Below are positions 15,880-23,847 of a stretch of 47,017 bases of DNA, piece by piece. The notes under the pieces are model-generated. The model did no database searches, was not told the DNA's origin, and saw nothing but the letters and a program-made list of their open reading frames with translations. Both the position numbers and the translations under genes were made by a program. Location: assembly GCA_964507325.1 (NCBI GenBank), contig CAZDQL010000051.1, positions 1 through 47,017 on the forward strand. Reading direction: 5' to 3'. This stretch comes from CAZDQL01 sp964507325 (GTDB taxonomy: Bacteria; Planctomycetota; UBA1135; GCA-002686595). How positions within the stretch are numbered: the stretch's first letter is position 1; every line of letters starts with the position of its first letter.

Positions 15880-17015
15880 CAGGGGTTCAGGCTCTGGACG
15901 ATGGTGCGACGGGAGGACTGGATCGCGGGCACGAGCCCGGAGATCACACCCACGGCGAGCGCCACCCCGATTCCGCGCAGGGCGAGGGCCGGCGTCATGG
16001 CGAAGGCGACCGACACTCCCTCGGCGCCGATCGTGAGGTTCGTGGTCGCGAGGATCAGGTAGGCGCACCCGACGCCAAGCAGCGCGCCTGCCAGGGCCAG
16101 GGCTATCGCCTCGGCGATCACCAGCCCCATGATTCGGCCCTCGCGGAAGCCCAGGGTGCGGAAGACGCCGAACTCGCGCACGCGCTCCTGCACCGACATG
16201 AAGACGGTGTTGGCGACCAGCGAGAGCACCACGGCCACGCAGGCGAACCCCAGCCAGCGCCCGAAGCGCAGGATGGTGGCCAGGTCCCTGGTGGCGCGCT
16301 CGAGGAAGGCGGTCTGGGCGCGCGTGTCGGTGGGCTCCTCGGCGGTGGCGAAGAGAGCGTCGATCTCGGCCGCGATGCGGCGCGCCTGGTCCGCGTCGGT
16401 GACCTTGACCTCGTACTGCGTCACCGAGCCGTCGCGATTCATCGGCATCGAGTAGCGCAGGAAGTCGAGGTGGGTCAGGATCAGGCTCTCCTCCGGTTCC
16501 TCGGTGGAGGTGAAGATCCCTGCGACCTTTACGTCGATGCCGCCGAAGGGGAACTGCTGGCCGACGCGCAGCCCCTTACGCCGCGCGAAGTCGATGCCGA
16601 CCAGGGCCGCATCGTCCTCACGCAGGAACTGCTCGCTACTCCCATCGACCACCGTCAGGTTGCGGCTGTCGAGGAGCTCCTGAGCCGGCGCGCCCTGGAA
16701 GGTGACCAGGTCGATGCTCGCGCGGCAGTTGTTCAGGAAGACCTGCACCGGCAGCACCGACTCCACCCCTTCCACGTCCGCGATGCGCGACGTGTAGACG
16801 TCCGGCAGCATCGAGGTCTGCGGGCAGTAGCGGTTCTTGCGGTAGACGACCAGCGTGCGCGCCGCCTCCGAGCCCGAGAGGGCGCGGTCGAGGCCCAGGG
16901 CGAGCGCTTCGACCAGCACCAAAAGGAGCAGCGCACTCGCCACGCCACCCACCGAGAGCAGCGTGCGCCCTTTGCGCCGCGTCAGGTTCTTGAGCACGAG
17001 TTTCGGGAGCATCAT
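15879..17015 (-). CDS. FtsX/MacB-type ABC transporter permease (first of two)
   Basis: 378 aa, start MMLPKLVLKNLTRRKGRTLL; either of two adjacent ATG codons could be used, and the first overlaps the ATPase stop. Topology is typical of the family: one N-terminal helix (about 18-42), a periplasmic MacB_PCD domain with a CPQTSMLPDVY segment and one further cysteine in LNNCRASID, then three C-terminal helices (about 255-280, 300-330, 345-370). A cytoplasmic coupling element reads VREFGVFRTLGFREGRIMG. It is paired with a second, divergent permease, so the transporter is probably a heterodimer. Confidence 0.88.
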   Translation of the reverse strand: MMLPKLVLKNLTRRKGRTLLSVGGVASALLLLVLVEALALGLDRALSGSEAARTLVVYRKNRYCPQTSMLPDVYTSRIADVEGVESVLPVQVFLNNCRASIDLVTFQGAPAQELLDSRNLTVVDGSSEQFLREDDAALVGIDFARRKGLRVGQQFPFGGIDVKVAGIFTSTEEPEESLILTHLDFLRYSMPMNRDGSVTQYEVKVTDADQARRIAAEIDALFATAEEPTDTRAQTAFLERATRDLATILRFGRWLGFACVAVVLSLVANTVFMSVQERVREFGVFRTLGFREGRIMGLVIAEAIALALAGALLGVGCAYLILATTNLTIGAEGVSVAFAMTPALALRGIGVALAVGVISGLVPAIQSSRRTIVQSLNP

Positions 17016-17680
17016 CGCAGCTTCCCCTTGTCGAGGCGCAGCGTGCGCGTGCCGTACTCCGCGGCGCGCGGGTCGTGGGTGACCATCACGATCGTCTTGC
17101 CGCGCTCGGTGTTGAGGCGCCGCAGGAGCTCGAGGATGCCGCTGGCGGCATCCGCGTCGAGGTTGCCCGTGGGCTCGTCAGCCACCAAGAGGGGCGGGTC
17201 GGCCACGATCGCGCGCGCGATCGCCACGCGCTGCTCCTGACCTCCGGAGAGCTGGGCCGGGCGGTGCGTGGCACGGTCGGTCAGCCCGACCGCCTCCAGG
17301 GCCAGGCTGACGCGGGCGTGGCGCTCCTTGCGCGAGAGGGGCAAGAGGTAGAGGGGCAGCTCCACGTTCTCGTAGGCAGTCAAGACCGGCACGAGGTTCG
17401 CTCGCTGGAAGACGTAGCCGATGTGCTCCGCGCGCCAGCGGGCCAGGCGCCGGTTCGACGCTCCGGTGAGCTCCAGGTCGCCGACGACCACGTCCCCCGC
17501 GTCGGCGCGGTCGATGCCGGCCAGCAGGTTCAGAAGGGTCGTCTTGCCGGAGCCCGACGGCCCGAGCAGCACCAGGAACTCGCCCACCGCGATGTCGAGG
17601 TCGACCTCGGCGAGGGGCGTGACGACGTGCTCGCCCTTGGTGTAGCGGCGCGTGACGCCGCGCAAGATGGCGAAGCTCAT
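17012..17680 (-). CDS. ABC transporter ATP-binding protein (MacB/LolD class)
   Basis: 222 aa with all nucleotide-binding motifs: Walker A GPSGSGKT (about 40-47), Q-loop YVFQRANL, signature LSGGQEQR, Walker B LLVADEP and switch histidine in VTHDPR. Size and motif spacing match the LolD/MacB ATPases that power mechanotransmission exporters. The start overlaps the end of the HlyD-like gene as ATGA, and the stop overlaps the permease start. This shows tight translational coupling in the order adaptor, ATPase, permease, permease. Confidence 0.93.
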   Translation of the reverse strand: MSFAILRGVTRRYTKGEHVVTPLAEVDLDIAVGEFLVLLGPSGSGKTTLLNLLAGIDRADAGDVVVGDLELTGASNRRLARWRAEHIGYVFQRANLVPVLTAYENVELPLYLLPLSRKERHARVSLALEAVGLTDRATHRPAQLSGGQEQRVAIARAIVADPPLLVADEPTGNLDADAASGILELLRRLNTERGKTIVMVTHDPRAAEYGTRTLRLDKGKLR

Positions 17681-19206
17681 TGGATACCTCCGATACGCAG
17701 GCGATCCCCCTCTTCGAGAGCCGCCCGACCTCCTTCGAAAACCTCATCGATCAGCTTGTCGGTCAGGTTCACCCCCCGGTGCACCTCGACGAGGTCGCCG
17801 TGGGCGGCGCCGATTGCGACCTGGCGGCGCTCGGCGACCTCCCCCGCGCCGACGACCCAGACGTGTTCTCCCTCGAGCAGTCGCTCGGGGATGAGCACGA
17901 CCGCAGTGGAGTCCGCGTCGCCTCCCGAATCCGGCTCGATCGGCCTGCCGAAGAAGCGCACCTGGGCCAGCATCTCGGGCCGCAGCAGCGCGTCGCCGTC
18001 GAGCACGCGCACCTGGGCTTCGAGGGTGACCTTGGAGAGGTTGGCGCGCTGCACGATGCGCAGCACCTCGCCCGCGTAGGGGCGGCCGCGGCGCGACTCC
18101 GACTCGACTTCGACGCGCTGGCCGACGAAGAGGTGCTCGACGTCCGGCTGCGGTACGTCGATGCGCACCCTGAGGGAGCTCGGATCGTAGAGGGTGCAGA
18201 CAGCGCGCCCCCGGTCGGCTCCCGCGAGCACGGCGCCCAGCACCGTCAGCCGCTCGAGCACCACCCCGCCGCTGGGCGCGCGCACCTCCATGCGCGCCAG
18301 GCGCAGCTCCGCCTCCTCGAGCGTCGCCTCGGCCCCGCGCACCTCGGCCTCGCCGTGGGCCACCAGGGCACGGGCCAGCTCGACGGCCAAGCGGTCGTCG
18401 AAGCGCAGCTCCAGGTCGCGCTCGGCGCGCGTCAGGCGCGCGGCGGCGGCCTCGACCTCGGCCGCGGCCAGGGCGGCCTCGGCGCGCAGGCCCTCGAGGC
18501 GACCCTCCGCCTCCCGCAGAGCGCCCTCGGCCAGCTCGACCTGCCGCGGGCCGCTTGCGCCGGCATCGCGCAGCTCCTCCTGGACGACCAATTCATCCGC
18601 GGCGAGGCGCACGCGCGCCTCCCCCTCGACCACCGCGGCCGCGCGACGGGCGGCGGCCGCCACGGCACCGTCGTGGGCGGCGCGCGCGACCTCCACCGCT
18701 TCGGTGACCTCGAGGGAGGCCTCGAGGCGCTCCTCGGCGATCGTCGAGCGCGCCTGCGCTTCGGCGAGCTCCGCCTTGCGAATCGCGAGCTCTGCCTCCG
18801 CCGAATCCCGCACGATGCGGGCGTCGTCGTCGATCAGTGTCGCGACCACCTGGTCCGCTTCGACCGTGTCGGACTCCTGGACGTGGAGCTCCTCGACCAC
18901 CCCCTCGGCGAGGGCGACGACCTCGGTCGGGAAGGGATCCGGTTCGATCCAGCCGGAGGCCTGCACGACGATCGTGCCTTCGCCGAGGGCGCGCACCTGG
19001 TCGGCGTTCGGTCGGGTCGGACGCACGACCGTGGCGTCGTGGACGGTCCCGAAGAGGTCGGTCAGGGTCGACGCGAGCAGCGCGCCGAAGCCGAGAAGAA
19101 GGACCGTTGGGACGAGGATGCGCAGCTTGCTGCGCCGGGGAGGCTTCAGAGCGGCCTCGGGGCGCGCGAGGGCGGCGAGGTCGACGTCGGAACGCACGGA
19201 GCTCAT
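17677..19206 (-). CDS. HlyD/MacA-type periplasmic adaptor protein
   Basis: 509 aa from the ATG at 19206, overlapping the TolC-like stop as ATGA. A single N-terminal membrane anchor (about 29-48, ILVPTVLLLGFGALLAST) precedes a lipoyl-like half (WIEPDPFPTEVVALAEG, VEELHVQESDTVEADQVVAT). A long Ala/Glu/Arg-rich coiled-coil hairpin follows (about 125-310), then the returning lipoyl strand (VRAPSGGVVLERLTVLG) and a beta-barrel/membrane-proximal part (VDVPQPDVEHLFVGQRVEVE-like). Such adaptors bridge the inner-membrane ABC pump and the outer-membrane channel. The open frame continues upstream, but that region is the TolC-like gene read in another frame. Confidence 0.9.
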   Translation of the reverse strand: MSSVRSDVDLAALARPEAALKPPRRSKLRILVPTVLLLGFGALLASTLTDLFGTVHDATVVRPTRPNADQVRALGEGTIVVQASGWIEPDPFPTEVVALAEGVVEELHVQESDTVEADQVVATLIDDDARIVRDSAEAELAIRKAELAEAQARSTIAEERLEASLEVTEAVEVARAAHDGAVAAAARRAAAVVEGEARVRLAADELVVQEELRDAGASGPRQVELAEGALREAEGRLEGLRAEAALAAAEVEAAAARLTRAERDLELRFDDRLAVELARALVAHGEAEVRGAEATLEEAELRLARMEVRAPSGGVVLERLTVLGAVLAGADRGRAVCTLYDPSSLRVRIDVPQPDVEHLFVGQRVEVESESRRGRPYAGEVLRIVQRANLSKVTLEAQVRVLDGDALLRPEMLAQVRFFGRPIEPDSGGDADSTAVVLIPERLLEGEHVWVVGAGEVAERRQVAIGAAHGDLVEVHRGVNLTDKLIDEVFEGGRAALEEGDRLRIGGIQ

Positions 19207-20549
19207 CGCGCACCTCCTTGGGGGCCGGCCGCACGCTCGACGTCGAGGGCGGTGCGGGCGACCTCCTCCGCCGCGTCGACGACCAGGTTCAGTGCGCCCA
19301 GCCGGCGCTGGAGGGCCTCCCGCCACGCCATCGCATCGGCGCGACTGGCGCGGAACGCGGCGCGAGTCGCGGCCCACGCGGCGGTGCTGGCGGCGTCCAC
19401 TTCGCGGGCGGCGGCGAGCCGATCCTGGGCGGCGGCGTGGCGCTCGAGCGCGCTGGCGAAGGCCACCGAGAGCTCGAGCAAGGTCTCCTCGTAGCGCTCG
19501 ACGACGCGGTCGCGCTCCACGGCGGCGGCCTCCAGGGGCCCCGCGTAGGTGGACGGGAAGGGCAGGCTCAGCGCGAGGAGGCCGCCGACGCGCACCTCCC
19601 CGAAGTCCCCGTCCGGAAAGCCGAGGTGCGGGCCGGCTTGCAGTCCCGGCCAGGCGCGGGTGGCGACCGCGCGCAGGCGCGCCTCCGCGACGGCGAGCTC
19701 GACTCGCCGGGCTCGCAACGCGGGGTGTGCGTCGGAGAGGGGGAGGTCGCCGGCGAGCTCCCGCTCGAGGGTCCCCGTCGTGTGTTCTGGATCGACGCGC
19801 TCGTAGGGGAGCCCCGAGGCGATCGCGAGGCGGGCGCGTCCCGCCGAGAGGGCGGAACGGCGCTGATCGGCGGCCGCTCCGACGGCGTCGACCTGAGCGC
19901 GGGCGGAAGCCGCGATGGCGTCGCCGAGGCGGCCGGTGCGCGCCAGGATGTCGACGCGGGGCAGATCCTCCCGCGCTTCGTCGAGCAGCGCGAGCGTGCG
20001 CCGGTGACGCTCCCGCACCGCGGCGAGCGAGATGCGGTCCTGGTCGACCGCGAAGCGCGCCTCCCACAACGCCAGCTCGAGGCTGGTGAGCGCGCTCAGA
20101 CTCTCCGCGCGCGCGAGCCGCTGCGCCGCGGCCGACGGCCCGACGCCGAGCAAGCCGATGAGGTCGAAGGTGGCGACGCTCTCGAAGAGGACGTCCGCTC
20201 CGCCGAACTCGTGGTCGACGGTGCGCAGCCCGACCGGCCCCGGAGCGCCCGCCGCGCCCTCCCGCGCGAGGGCCGCCAGCGCCTTCGCCCGCGCATCGCG
20301 GACGGGGGGCGCGAAGGTGTAGGCCGCGGCGTGCCAGTAGCCGTCCGCCCCTGGATCCGCCAACTCCGCGGCGGTGGGGGGGTCGATTCCGAGGGCGTTC
20401 AGGTCCGCCAGCGCCAGCGCGCGCTCGACGATCTCCGCCTCGGGCACGCGCGCGAGGACCCTCTCCTCGGCGTCTTCGATGTGGGTGGTGGCCTCCCTCG
20501 GGGAGGCGCAGGCGGCGCAAAGCGCCAGCGGTAGTAGTCTCCAATGCAT
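19203..20549 (-). CDS. TolC-like outer membrane efflux lipoprotein
   Basis: 448 aa. The ATG at 20549 is preceded by GGAG. The leader MHWRLLPLALCAACASPRE contains a lipobox-like CAAC. The mature protein is mostly long Ala/Arg/Glu helices arranged as two repeats: LARAESLSALTSLELALWEA and the region after LPLSDAHPALRARRVELAVA. The beta-strand segment GGLLALSLPFPSTYAGPLEA is a typical outer-membrane-channel element. This fits the OEP/TolC family, which forms the exit duct of tripartite exporters. It is the first transporter component in transcription order, placed before the adaptor. Confidence 0.85.
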   Translation of the reverse strand: MHWRLLPLALCAACASPREATTHIEDAEERVLARVPEAEIVERALALADLNALGIDPPTAAELADPGADGYWHAAAYTFAPPVRDARAKALAALAREGAAGAPGPVGLRTVDHEFGGADVLFESVATFDLIGLLGVGPSAAAQRLARAESLSALTSLELALWEARFAVDQDRISLAAVRERHRRTLALLDEAREDLPRVDILARTGRLGDAIAASARAQVDAVGAAADQRRSALSAGRARLAIASGLPYERVDPEHTTGTLERELAGDLPLSDAHPALRARRVELAVAEARLRAVATRAWPGLQAGPHLGFPDGDFGEVRVGGLLALSLPFPSTYAGPLEAAAVERDRVVERYEETLLELSVAFASALERHAAAQDRLAAAREVDAASTAAWAATRAAFRASRADAMAWREALQRRLGALNLVVDAAEEVARTALDVERAAGPQGGAR

Positions 20550-20616
20550 GATCGATCTCCGGTTCGTCTGAGTGCGGAGCGAGCGCTCCGCGAAAACACG
20601 ACGGGTCCGGGATCGA

Positions 20617-20991
20617 TCAGAGCCGCAGCGGGGCGGCTCCCGGGCGCAGGCCCGGTGGCAGGACGGGAGGAGGTGGCGCGCGGGCGCTCATCGAACGCGC
20701 GACGGTCACGCTCTCCGGCACCGCGGAGGGGGCGGGGAGAGCGGCGATCTGCTTGAAGGTGGGCAACTGCGGCACGTTCCCGGTCAGGAACTCGTCGAAG
20801 TCGTCGACCTCGATCGACTTGCAGGCGGGGCAGTCCGAAGCGCCCGGAGGGCCCTCCTGACCGCAGCAGGAGGTGCAGCAGGGGGAGGTCTCGGCGAAGC
20901 ACAGGCACCAATCGAGCACCACCCCGCGCGGCACCGCCAGGGCGGGTACCAGGCAGAGGAGCAGGAGTTTGGCCTGTGTGAGCGGATTCAT
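20617..20991 (-). CDS. Small Cys-rich secreted protein, first gene of efflux operon
   Basis: 124 aa. A signal peptide is evident (MNPLTQAKLLLLCLVPALA). The mature N-terminus contains a dense cysteine cluster: WCLCFAETSPCCTSCCG, then ASDCPACKS. This is followed by an acidic stretch (VDDFDEFLTG) and a Pro-rich tail. The CxxC and CCxxCC arrangement suggests metal binding or disulfide cross-linking, but I do not recognise a family. It is 67 nt upstream of the TolC-like gene on the same strand, so it probably belongs to the same transcript. G/C-ending codons support it as a real gene. A Cys-rich lipoprotein closes the same operon. Confidence 0.6.
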   Translation of the reverse strand: MNPLTQAKLLLLCLVPALAVPRGVVLDWCLCFAETSPCCTSCCGQEGPPGASDCPACKSIEVDDFDEFLTGNVPQLPTFKQIAALPAPSAVPESVTVARSMSARAPPPPVLPPGLRPGAAPLRL

Positions 20992-21011
20992 CGCCTGAAG
21001 TCGGTGGAGCT

Positions 21012-21040
21012 ACGAAAGGACATCGTCCGCTGTTGGTCAA
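21012..21040 (-). promoter_or_regulatory. Candidate promoter of the tripartite efflux operon
   Basis: On the minus strand, TTGACC (21035-21040) is separated by 17 nt from TTTCGT (21012-21017). A second perfect TTGACA lies at 21043-21048 but lacks a -10 at normal spacing. The leader to the ATG at 20991 would be about 15 nt. Confidence 0.28.
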
Positions 21041-21125
21041 GCTGTCAAGTCGGATATTCCTTTCCCCGCCACGAGTCCGACCGAACTGCCTCCCTTCGAT
21101 GTGCTTCCTGCCGGGAGCCTCGCCA

Positions 21126-21150
21126 CAAACCTATTGCTAACAGGGGTTTG
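21126..21150. promoter_or_regulatory. Inverted repeat, possible operator
   Basis: CAAACC (21126-21131) and GGTTTG (21145-21150) form a perfect 6-bp inverted repeat with a 13-nt, AT-richer spacer. It lies about 200 nt upstream of the second alpha-like gene and about 135 nt upstream of the efflux operon. It could be a regulator binding site or a weak hairpin. Confidence 0.25.
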
Positions 21151-21240
21151 GAGCGCCCGGCTCTCAGCTCAGGCCCCGCGGAAGGGCGAGAATCGGGAAC
21201 CACGGAACGTGCGGCCTGGAGGATGCCTCAAACACGGAAC

Positions 21241-21260
21241 CCGGGACGCCGAGCGTCCGG
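21241..21260 (+). other. GC hairpin in the leader of the second HZS-like pair
   Basis: GGACGC-CGA-GCGTCC (21244-21258) gives a 6-bp stem and 3-nt loop, extended by two more C-G pairs after one mismatch. It lies about 85 nt before the ATG at 21346. No U-tract follows. Confidence 0.25.
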
Positions 21261-21345
21261 GATGCCCACGGATGGGGGGCAGTTCAGAAGCTACCATGGC
21301 CCACCGGCTGCAGACGGAGGTTCGAGAACGCGTGAGGAACACGGA

Positions 21346-23847
21346 ATGACGGGCGGGAGAACGATCCTCGGGGTGAGTGCGATCGCCTTGCTCCTCGCGG
21401 GACCGGGTCGGGCCCAAAGGCCGGCGGAGACCGACGTCGAGAGCCTCGCCCGGGCGATCGAGGACCTTCGGGTTCGCTTTCCGGAGCGCTACCCGCGCGG
21501 GGAGGAGTTCCAGGCGCGGCTGCAGGCGATCCGAGCCCGCGAGGGCGAGCCGCATCCCGACCCGCTGCGCGAATTCGAGGCCTTGCGCCGCGAGGCGCTC
21601 ACTGCCAACCCGCTCGTCGCCGAGCACCCGATCCTCTTCGTCGTCCGCCGGCAGTACAAGCCCGACCACCACAACACCGCCACCCTCTTCCAGACCGGCG
21701 AGGTCAACACCTTCAAGTTCGACGGGGGCAGCGCCCTCAAGCTCCTCGACCTCAAGGGTGGCGGCGTCGTCACCACCCTGCTCGAGTGCGAAGAGGGTGT
21801 CATCCGCGATCCGGAGCTGCACTTCGACGGCCGGCGCGTCCTCTTCTCGATGCGCCCCGACATCGAGGACGACTACCACCTCTACGAGATCGGCATCGAC
21901 GGCAGCGGACTGAGGCAGCTCACCTTCGCCTCCCCGGTCGCCGACGTCGATCCGGCCTACCTGCCCGACGACTCGATCGTCTTCTCCTCCACGCGCGAAC
22001 CGAAGTTCTGCATGTGCAACCAGCACATCATGGCGAACCTCTTCCGCATGGACGAGGACGGCGCGAACGTGCACCAGATCGGCAAGAGCACCCTCTTCGA
22101 GGGGCACGCCGCCCTGCTCCCCGACGGCAGGATCCTCTACGACCGCTGGGAGTACGTCGACCGCAACTTCGGCGACGCCCAAGGGCTGTGGACCGTCTAC
22201 CCCGACGGGACGAACCCGAGCATCTACTGGGGCAACAACACCAATTCCCCCGGCGGCGTGATCGACGCGCGGCCGATCCCCGGGACCGAGCGGGTCGTGT
22301 GCATCTTCGGCTCCTGCCACGATCGCCCCTGGGGTGCGCTGGCGATCGTCGACCGCCGCCTCGGCCTCGATGGACGCGCAGCGGTGGTCCGCACCTGGCC
22401 CGCGGACGCCATCGAGCGCGTGGGGAAGGGGAACTGGGACGCCTTCATGCCCGTGACGCCGAAGTACGAGGACCCCTGGCCCCTCGGCCAGCACTACTTC
22501 CTCGCCTCGCGGCAGACGGGGGAGGGGGAGGCGATGGGGATCGTGCTCGTCGACCTCTTCGGGAACGAGCTCCTGCTGCACGCCGAGGGACCCGGGTGCT
22601 ACGACCCGCTGCCGGTCGCACCCCGGCCGCGCCCCTCCGTCGCTCCGTCCCGCCGCGACCTGGCGCAGGCCAGCGGTCGCTTCTTCGTGGCCGACGTCTA
22701 CGAGGGGACCCACATGCAGGGGGTCGAGCGCGGCAGCGTCAAGTGGCTGCGCGTCGTCGAGTCCCCCGAGAAGCGCTACTTCACCCACACCGCCTGGGGT
22801 GGCCAGGGCGTGCAGAAGCCGGCCATGAACTGGCACGACTTCAACAACAAGCGCATCCTCGGCAGCGTGCCCGTGGAGGAGGACGGGTCGGCGTACTTCG
22901 AGGTCCCCGCCGACACCTTCGTCTACTTCCAGCTCCTGGACCGGCAGGGGATGATGGTGCAGAGCATGCGCAGCGGGACGCAGGTGCAGGGGGGCGAGAC
23001 CACCGGCTGCATCGGCTGCCACGAGGAGCGCCGCAGCGCGCCCCCGACGCGCCTCTCCAAGCCCCCCCTCGCCCTGGAGCAGGCGCCGAGGGAGCTGGAG
23101 GGGTGGCATGGGCCGCCGCGCCTCTTCAACTACGCCACCGAGGTGCAGCCCGTCTTCGACCGCCACTGCGTGAGCTGCCACGACTACGGCCATGAAGCTG
23201 GGGAGATCCTCAACCTGGCCGCCGACCGCACCACGACCTTCAACACCTCCTACAACGAGCTCTGGCGCAAGGGGTACGTGGGAGTGGTCGGTGCCGGACC
23301 CCACGCGATCCAGGCGGCGCGCTCGTGGGGCTCTCACGCCAGCCGCCTGGTGGAGACGCTGCGCCAGGGGCACGAGGAGGTCGAGCTCACGCCCGAGGAG
23401 CTCGACCGCATCGTCACCTGGGTGGATCTGAACGCCCCCTACTACCCGCGCTACGACTGCGCCTTCCCGGGGAACCTCGCCGGGCGCTCGCCCCTCACGG
23501 ACGAGCAGACCGCGCGTCTGGTCGAGCTCACCGGCGTTCCCTTCCCCAAGCTCGCCGCCCACAACTCGAACCGGGGCCCCCAGATCAGCTTCGACCGGCC
23601 GGAGCAGAGCCCCTGCCTCGAGCCGCTGCGCGAGGGCGACCCGGTGGCCCTCGCCGAGGCCCTGGCGATCTTGCGCGCCGGCGCGGCGACCCTGGAGGGA
23701 ACTCCTCGGGCGGACATGGCGGGCTTCGTGCCCTGTGCGGAGGACCAACGCCGGGAGCGCGCGTACGCCGCCCGGCAGAGCGTCGAACGACGCAACCGAG
23801 AAGCAATCGAGACGGGAAGCAAAGCGCATGAAAGTGGCTCTGAGTAG
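21346..23847 (+). CDS. Hydrazine synthase alpha-like dihaem protein (copy 2)
   Basis: 833 aa from the ATG at 21346, where a signal peptide begins (MTGGRTILGVSAIALLLAG). GAGG lies a few bases upstream. The N-terminal helical motif FPERYPRGEEFQARL and REALTANPLV matches the region at about 300-365 of the first copy. A TolB-like HZS-alpha propeller occupies about 115-430 (PELHFDGRRVLFSM, YLPDDSIVFSSTR, LPDGRILYDRWEY). Haem-binding motifs CIGCH (C555) and CVSCH (C608) flank WHGPPRLFNY and EVQPVFDRHC. It lacks the PA14-like and FGE-like extensions of copy 1. In the anammox enzyme the alpha subunit carries two haems c and the site where hydrazine is formed. Nothing here shows that this protein does that chemistry. 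Its end overlaps the beta/gamma-like start by 20 nt. Confidence 0.87.
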   Translation: MTGGRTILGVSAIALLLAGPGRAQRPAETDVESLARAIEDLRVRFPERYPRGEEFQARLQAIRAREGEPHPDPLREFEALRREALTANPLVAEHPILFVVRRQYKPDHHNTATLFQTGEVNTFKFDGGSALKLLDLKGGGVVTTLLECEEGVIRDPELHFDGRRVLFSMRPDIEDDYHLYEIGIDGSGLRQLTFASPVADVDPAYLPDDSIVFSSTREPKFCMCNQHIMANLFRMDEDGANVHQIGKSTLFEGHAALLPDGRILYDRWEYVDRNFGDAQGLWTVYPDGTNPSIYWGNNTNSPGGVIDARPIPGTERVVCIFGSCHDRPWGALAIVDRRLGLDGRAAVVRTWPADAIERVGKGNWDAFMPVTPKYEDPWPLGQHYFLASRQTGEGEAMGIVLVDLFGNELLLHAEGPGCYDPLPVAPRPRPSVAPSRRDLAQASGRFFVADVYEGTHMQGVERGSVKWLRVVESPEKRYFTHTAWGGQGVQKPAMNWHDFNNKRILGSVPVEEDGSAYFEVPADTFVYFQLLDRQGMMVQSMRSGTQVQGGETTGCIGCHEERRSAPPTRLSKPPLALEQAPRELEGWHGPPRLFNYATEVQPVFDRHCVSCHDYGHEAGEILNLAADRTTTFNTSYNELWRKGYVGVVGAGPHAIQAARSWGSHASRLVETLRQGHEEVELTPEELDRIVTWVDLNAPYYPRYDCAFPGNLAGRSPLTDEQTARLVELTGVPFPKLAAHNSNRGPQISFDRPEQSPCLEPLREGDPVALAEALAILRAGAATLEGTPRADMAGFVPCAEDQRRERAYAARQSVERRNREAIETGSKAHESGSE

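Larger units (their letters stand above)
20992..21345. other. Divergent intergenic region between efflux operon and second HZS-like pair
   Basis: This 354-bp region lacks a convincing coding frame. It holds a TTGACC/TTTCGT promoter candidate for the leftward operon (21012-21040), an inverted repeat CAAACC-13-GGTTTG (21126-21150) and a GC hairpin (21241-21260). A TACCAT box lies at 21292-21297, about 50 nt before the ATG of the alpha-like gene, with no good -35 partner. Confidence 0.5.

Noticed and set aside
19207..20544. An N-terminal extension of the HlyD-like protein to 955 residues
   Set aside because: The extension is the TolC-like gene read out of frame. The true start is at the ATGA overlap at 19206, right before a membrane anchor.
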